64,000 nucleotides of DNA from Desertimonas flava (GTDB lineage: Bacteria > Actinomycetota > Acidimicrobiia > Acidimicrobiales > Ilumatobacteraceae). Where the stretch lies: assembly GCF_003426815.1 (NCBI RefSeq), contig NZ_QKYK01000004.1:62001-126000 (forward strand), in the 5' to 3' direction. Position numbers and translations under genes: made by a program. Positions 63,345 through 64,000 of the stretch are shown here, piece after piece. The notes below the pieces were generated by a model, which did not search any database, had not been told where the DNA came from, and was given only the letters and a program-made list of their open reading frames with translations. Numbering within the stretch: position 1 is the first letter of the stretch; each line of letters opens with the position of its first letter.

Positions 63345-64000
63345 GTGCATCTCGAGTCGGTGGAAGCTCACACGGAACACCTCAACGCGGTGATCGGCCT
63401 TGCCAAGCTCGCACGGGCGACGGTCGGGTTCTTGCCGGACTCTGCGTATCGCGACCGTGCTGACCAGGGCACCTTGCTCGCTGCTCGGATCGAAGCACAG
63501 GTCACCGGATACGTCCTTTACGACCTGCCCAGGGATGAAGTCAAAATCGTGCAACTGGTCGTCGACCCGGCCTACCGAGGGCGAGGAGTCGCTCGGGCAC
63601 TTGTCGACGAGATGTGCGCCCGACACGCAGGTCGACGCGGTGTCGCGCTGAGTTGCCGCAACGACTTTCCCGCGCACAGCATGTGGCCGTCGCTCGGGTT
63701 CGTACCGCGCGGCGAGCGGATCGGCCGAAGCTTGGAGGGCAAGCCGCTGACCCGTTGGTGGCGGTCGTTCGGCAAGCCCGACTTGCTCACCTTGATCGAG
63801 GATGCCGACACCCGTCCAACCGCGATGCTCGACTCGTGCGTGTTCTTCGATGTCGTTGGTGATGCTCCGCCCGAAGACGTTCTCCAACTTCGTGCCGACT
63901 GGCTCGGCGACCATGTGCGTCTCGCGATCAGCGGTGAGGTTCTCGTCGAGATCTCGGCCGACAGGGACAATGCACGACGCGAGCGGCAGTACGGTGCTGC
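63345..64000 (+). CDS. GNAT acetyltransferase-PIN domain fusion, 3' end beyond window
   Basis: An open frame of 218 codons that runs off the window. GTG 63345 is the first possible start after an in-frame TGA at 63330. Residues 1 to about 125 form a GNAT fold with the acetyl-CoA loop VQLVVDPAYRGRGVARALVDEM (motif residues 70-90) and SLGFVPRG. From about residue 158, PTAMLDSCVFFDVVGD with Asp163 and LAISGEVLVEIS with Glu202 match the start of a PIN nuclease domain. The combination suggests a toxin or defence gene in the element. The C-terminal PIN residues are not visible. Confidence 0.72.
   Translation, partial: MHLESVEAHTEHLNAVIGLAKLARATVGFLPDSAYRDRADQGTLLAARIEAQVTGYVLYDLPRDEVKIVQLVVDPAYRGRGVARALVDEMCARHAGRRGVALSCRNDFPAHSMWPSLGFVPRGERIGRSLEGKPLTRWWRSFGKPDLLTLIEDADTRPTAMLDSCVFFDVVGDAPPEDVLQLRADWLGDHVRLAISGEVLVEISADRDNARRERQYGA

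Larger units (their letters stand above)
61581..64000. mobile_element. Left end of a putative integrative element at tRNA-Ser
   Basis: Starts at the 3' end of tRNA-Ser(UGA) and holds a tyrosine integrase pointing away from the tRNA, repeat clusters on both sides of it, and a GNAT-PIN gene cut by the window end. This layout (tRNA, att, int, cargo) is typical of integrated elements. The far end and second attachment site are not in the window. Confidence 0.55.

Overview
The window is high-GC, gene-dense bacterial DNA. Gene content points to an actinomycete-like organism: Ser/Thr kinases with FHA proteins, a LysM/lysozyme-like cell-wall protein, many GTG/TTG starts and GTGA/ATGA stop-start overlaps. 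The overall flavour suggests class Acidimicrobiia, possibly Ilumatobacter-like. That placement is inference from gene style; no marker gene in the window fixes it.

Layout. 1-3451: the end of a siderophore/iron ABC importer (binding protein fragment, two FecCD permeases, ATPase), translationally coupled. 3502-6178: a membrane alpha/beta hydrolase and a SAM methyltransferase. 6136-9483: a small islet bounded by an intact tRNA-Arg(ACG) and a 50-bp copy of that tRNA's 3' part. It carries a frameshifted ABC-F ATPase and a ribbon-helix-helix/PemK-like toxin-antitoxin pair. 9602-14927: a LacI-controlled sugar operon (LacI, binding protein, hairpin, MalF/MalG-type permeases, GH32-like hydrolase) with a recognisable promoter and operator. 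15021-28844: mixed housekeeping and accessory genes, including an S4 protein, YjbR-like protein, LysM transglycosylase-like protein, tRNA-Ser(GCT), a calcium-repeat secreted protein, a zinc peptidase, a thiolase, a GlxA/DJ-1 divergent pair, a DHA2 efflux pump, a serine hydrolase and an aldo/keto reductase.

28878-47822 is the most unusual part. A membrane-anchored Hsp70 ATPase domain fused to an exported beta-propeller diverges from a 1061-residue protein that joins an FHA domain, a membrane polyferredoxin, a 2Fe-2S ferredoxin and an FAD/NAD reductase. Facing it is a nine-gene minus-strand run (46084 to 35783) with mostly overlapping genes. It starts with an alpha/beta hydrolase with a Cys nucleophile, a conserved unknown, a GMC (cholesterol-oxidase-like) flavoenzyme and a companion domain. 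It continues with a membrane protein, two intact Ser/Thr kinases, a pseudokinase (HRD changed to HRA) and a double-FHA protein. A membrane protein and an SCP2-like sterol carrier diverge from its head. I read this as a possible phospho-signalling and redox system tied to sterol or lipid oxidation. It is the best candidate here for an undescribed system.

47849-58989: an SDR, a hydrolase, a complete Dpp/Opp-type importer operon with a permease-ATPase fusion plus an SMP-30-like protein, and a large LuxR-family regulator upstream. 59147-61413: an enoyl-CoA hydratase and acyl-CoA synthetase pair. 61498-64000: tRNA-Ser(UGA) followed at once by a tyrosine integrase, clustered repeats, and a GNAT-PIN fusion cut by the window end. 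This looks like the left end of an integrated element.

Three long perfect palindromes share the core GTGCC-N-GGCAC but have unrelated, fully complementary arms (19833, 22230, 32529). They look like one repeat family.
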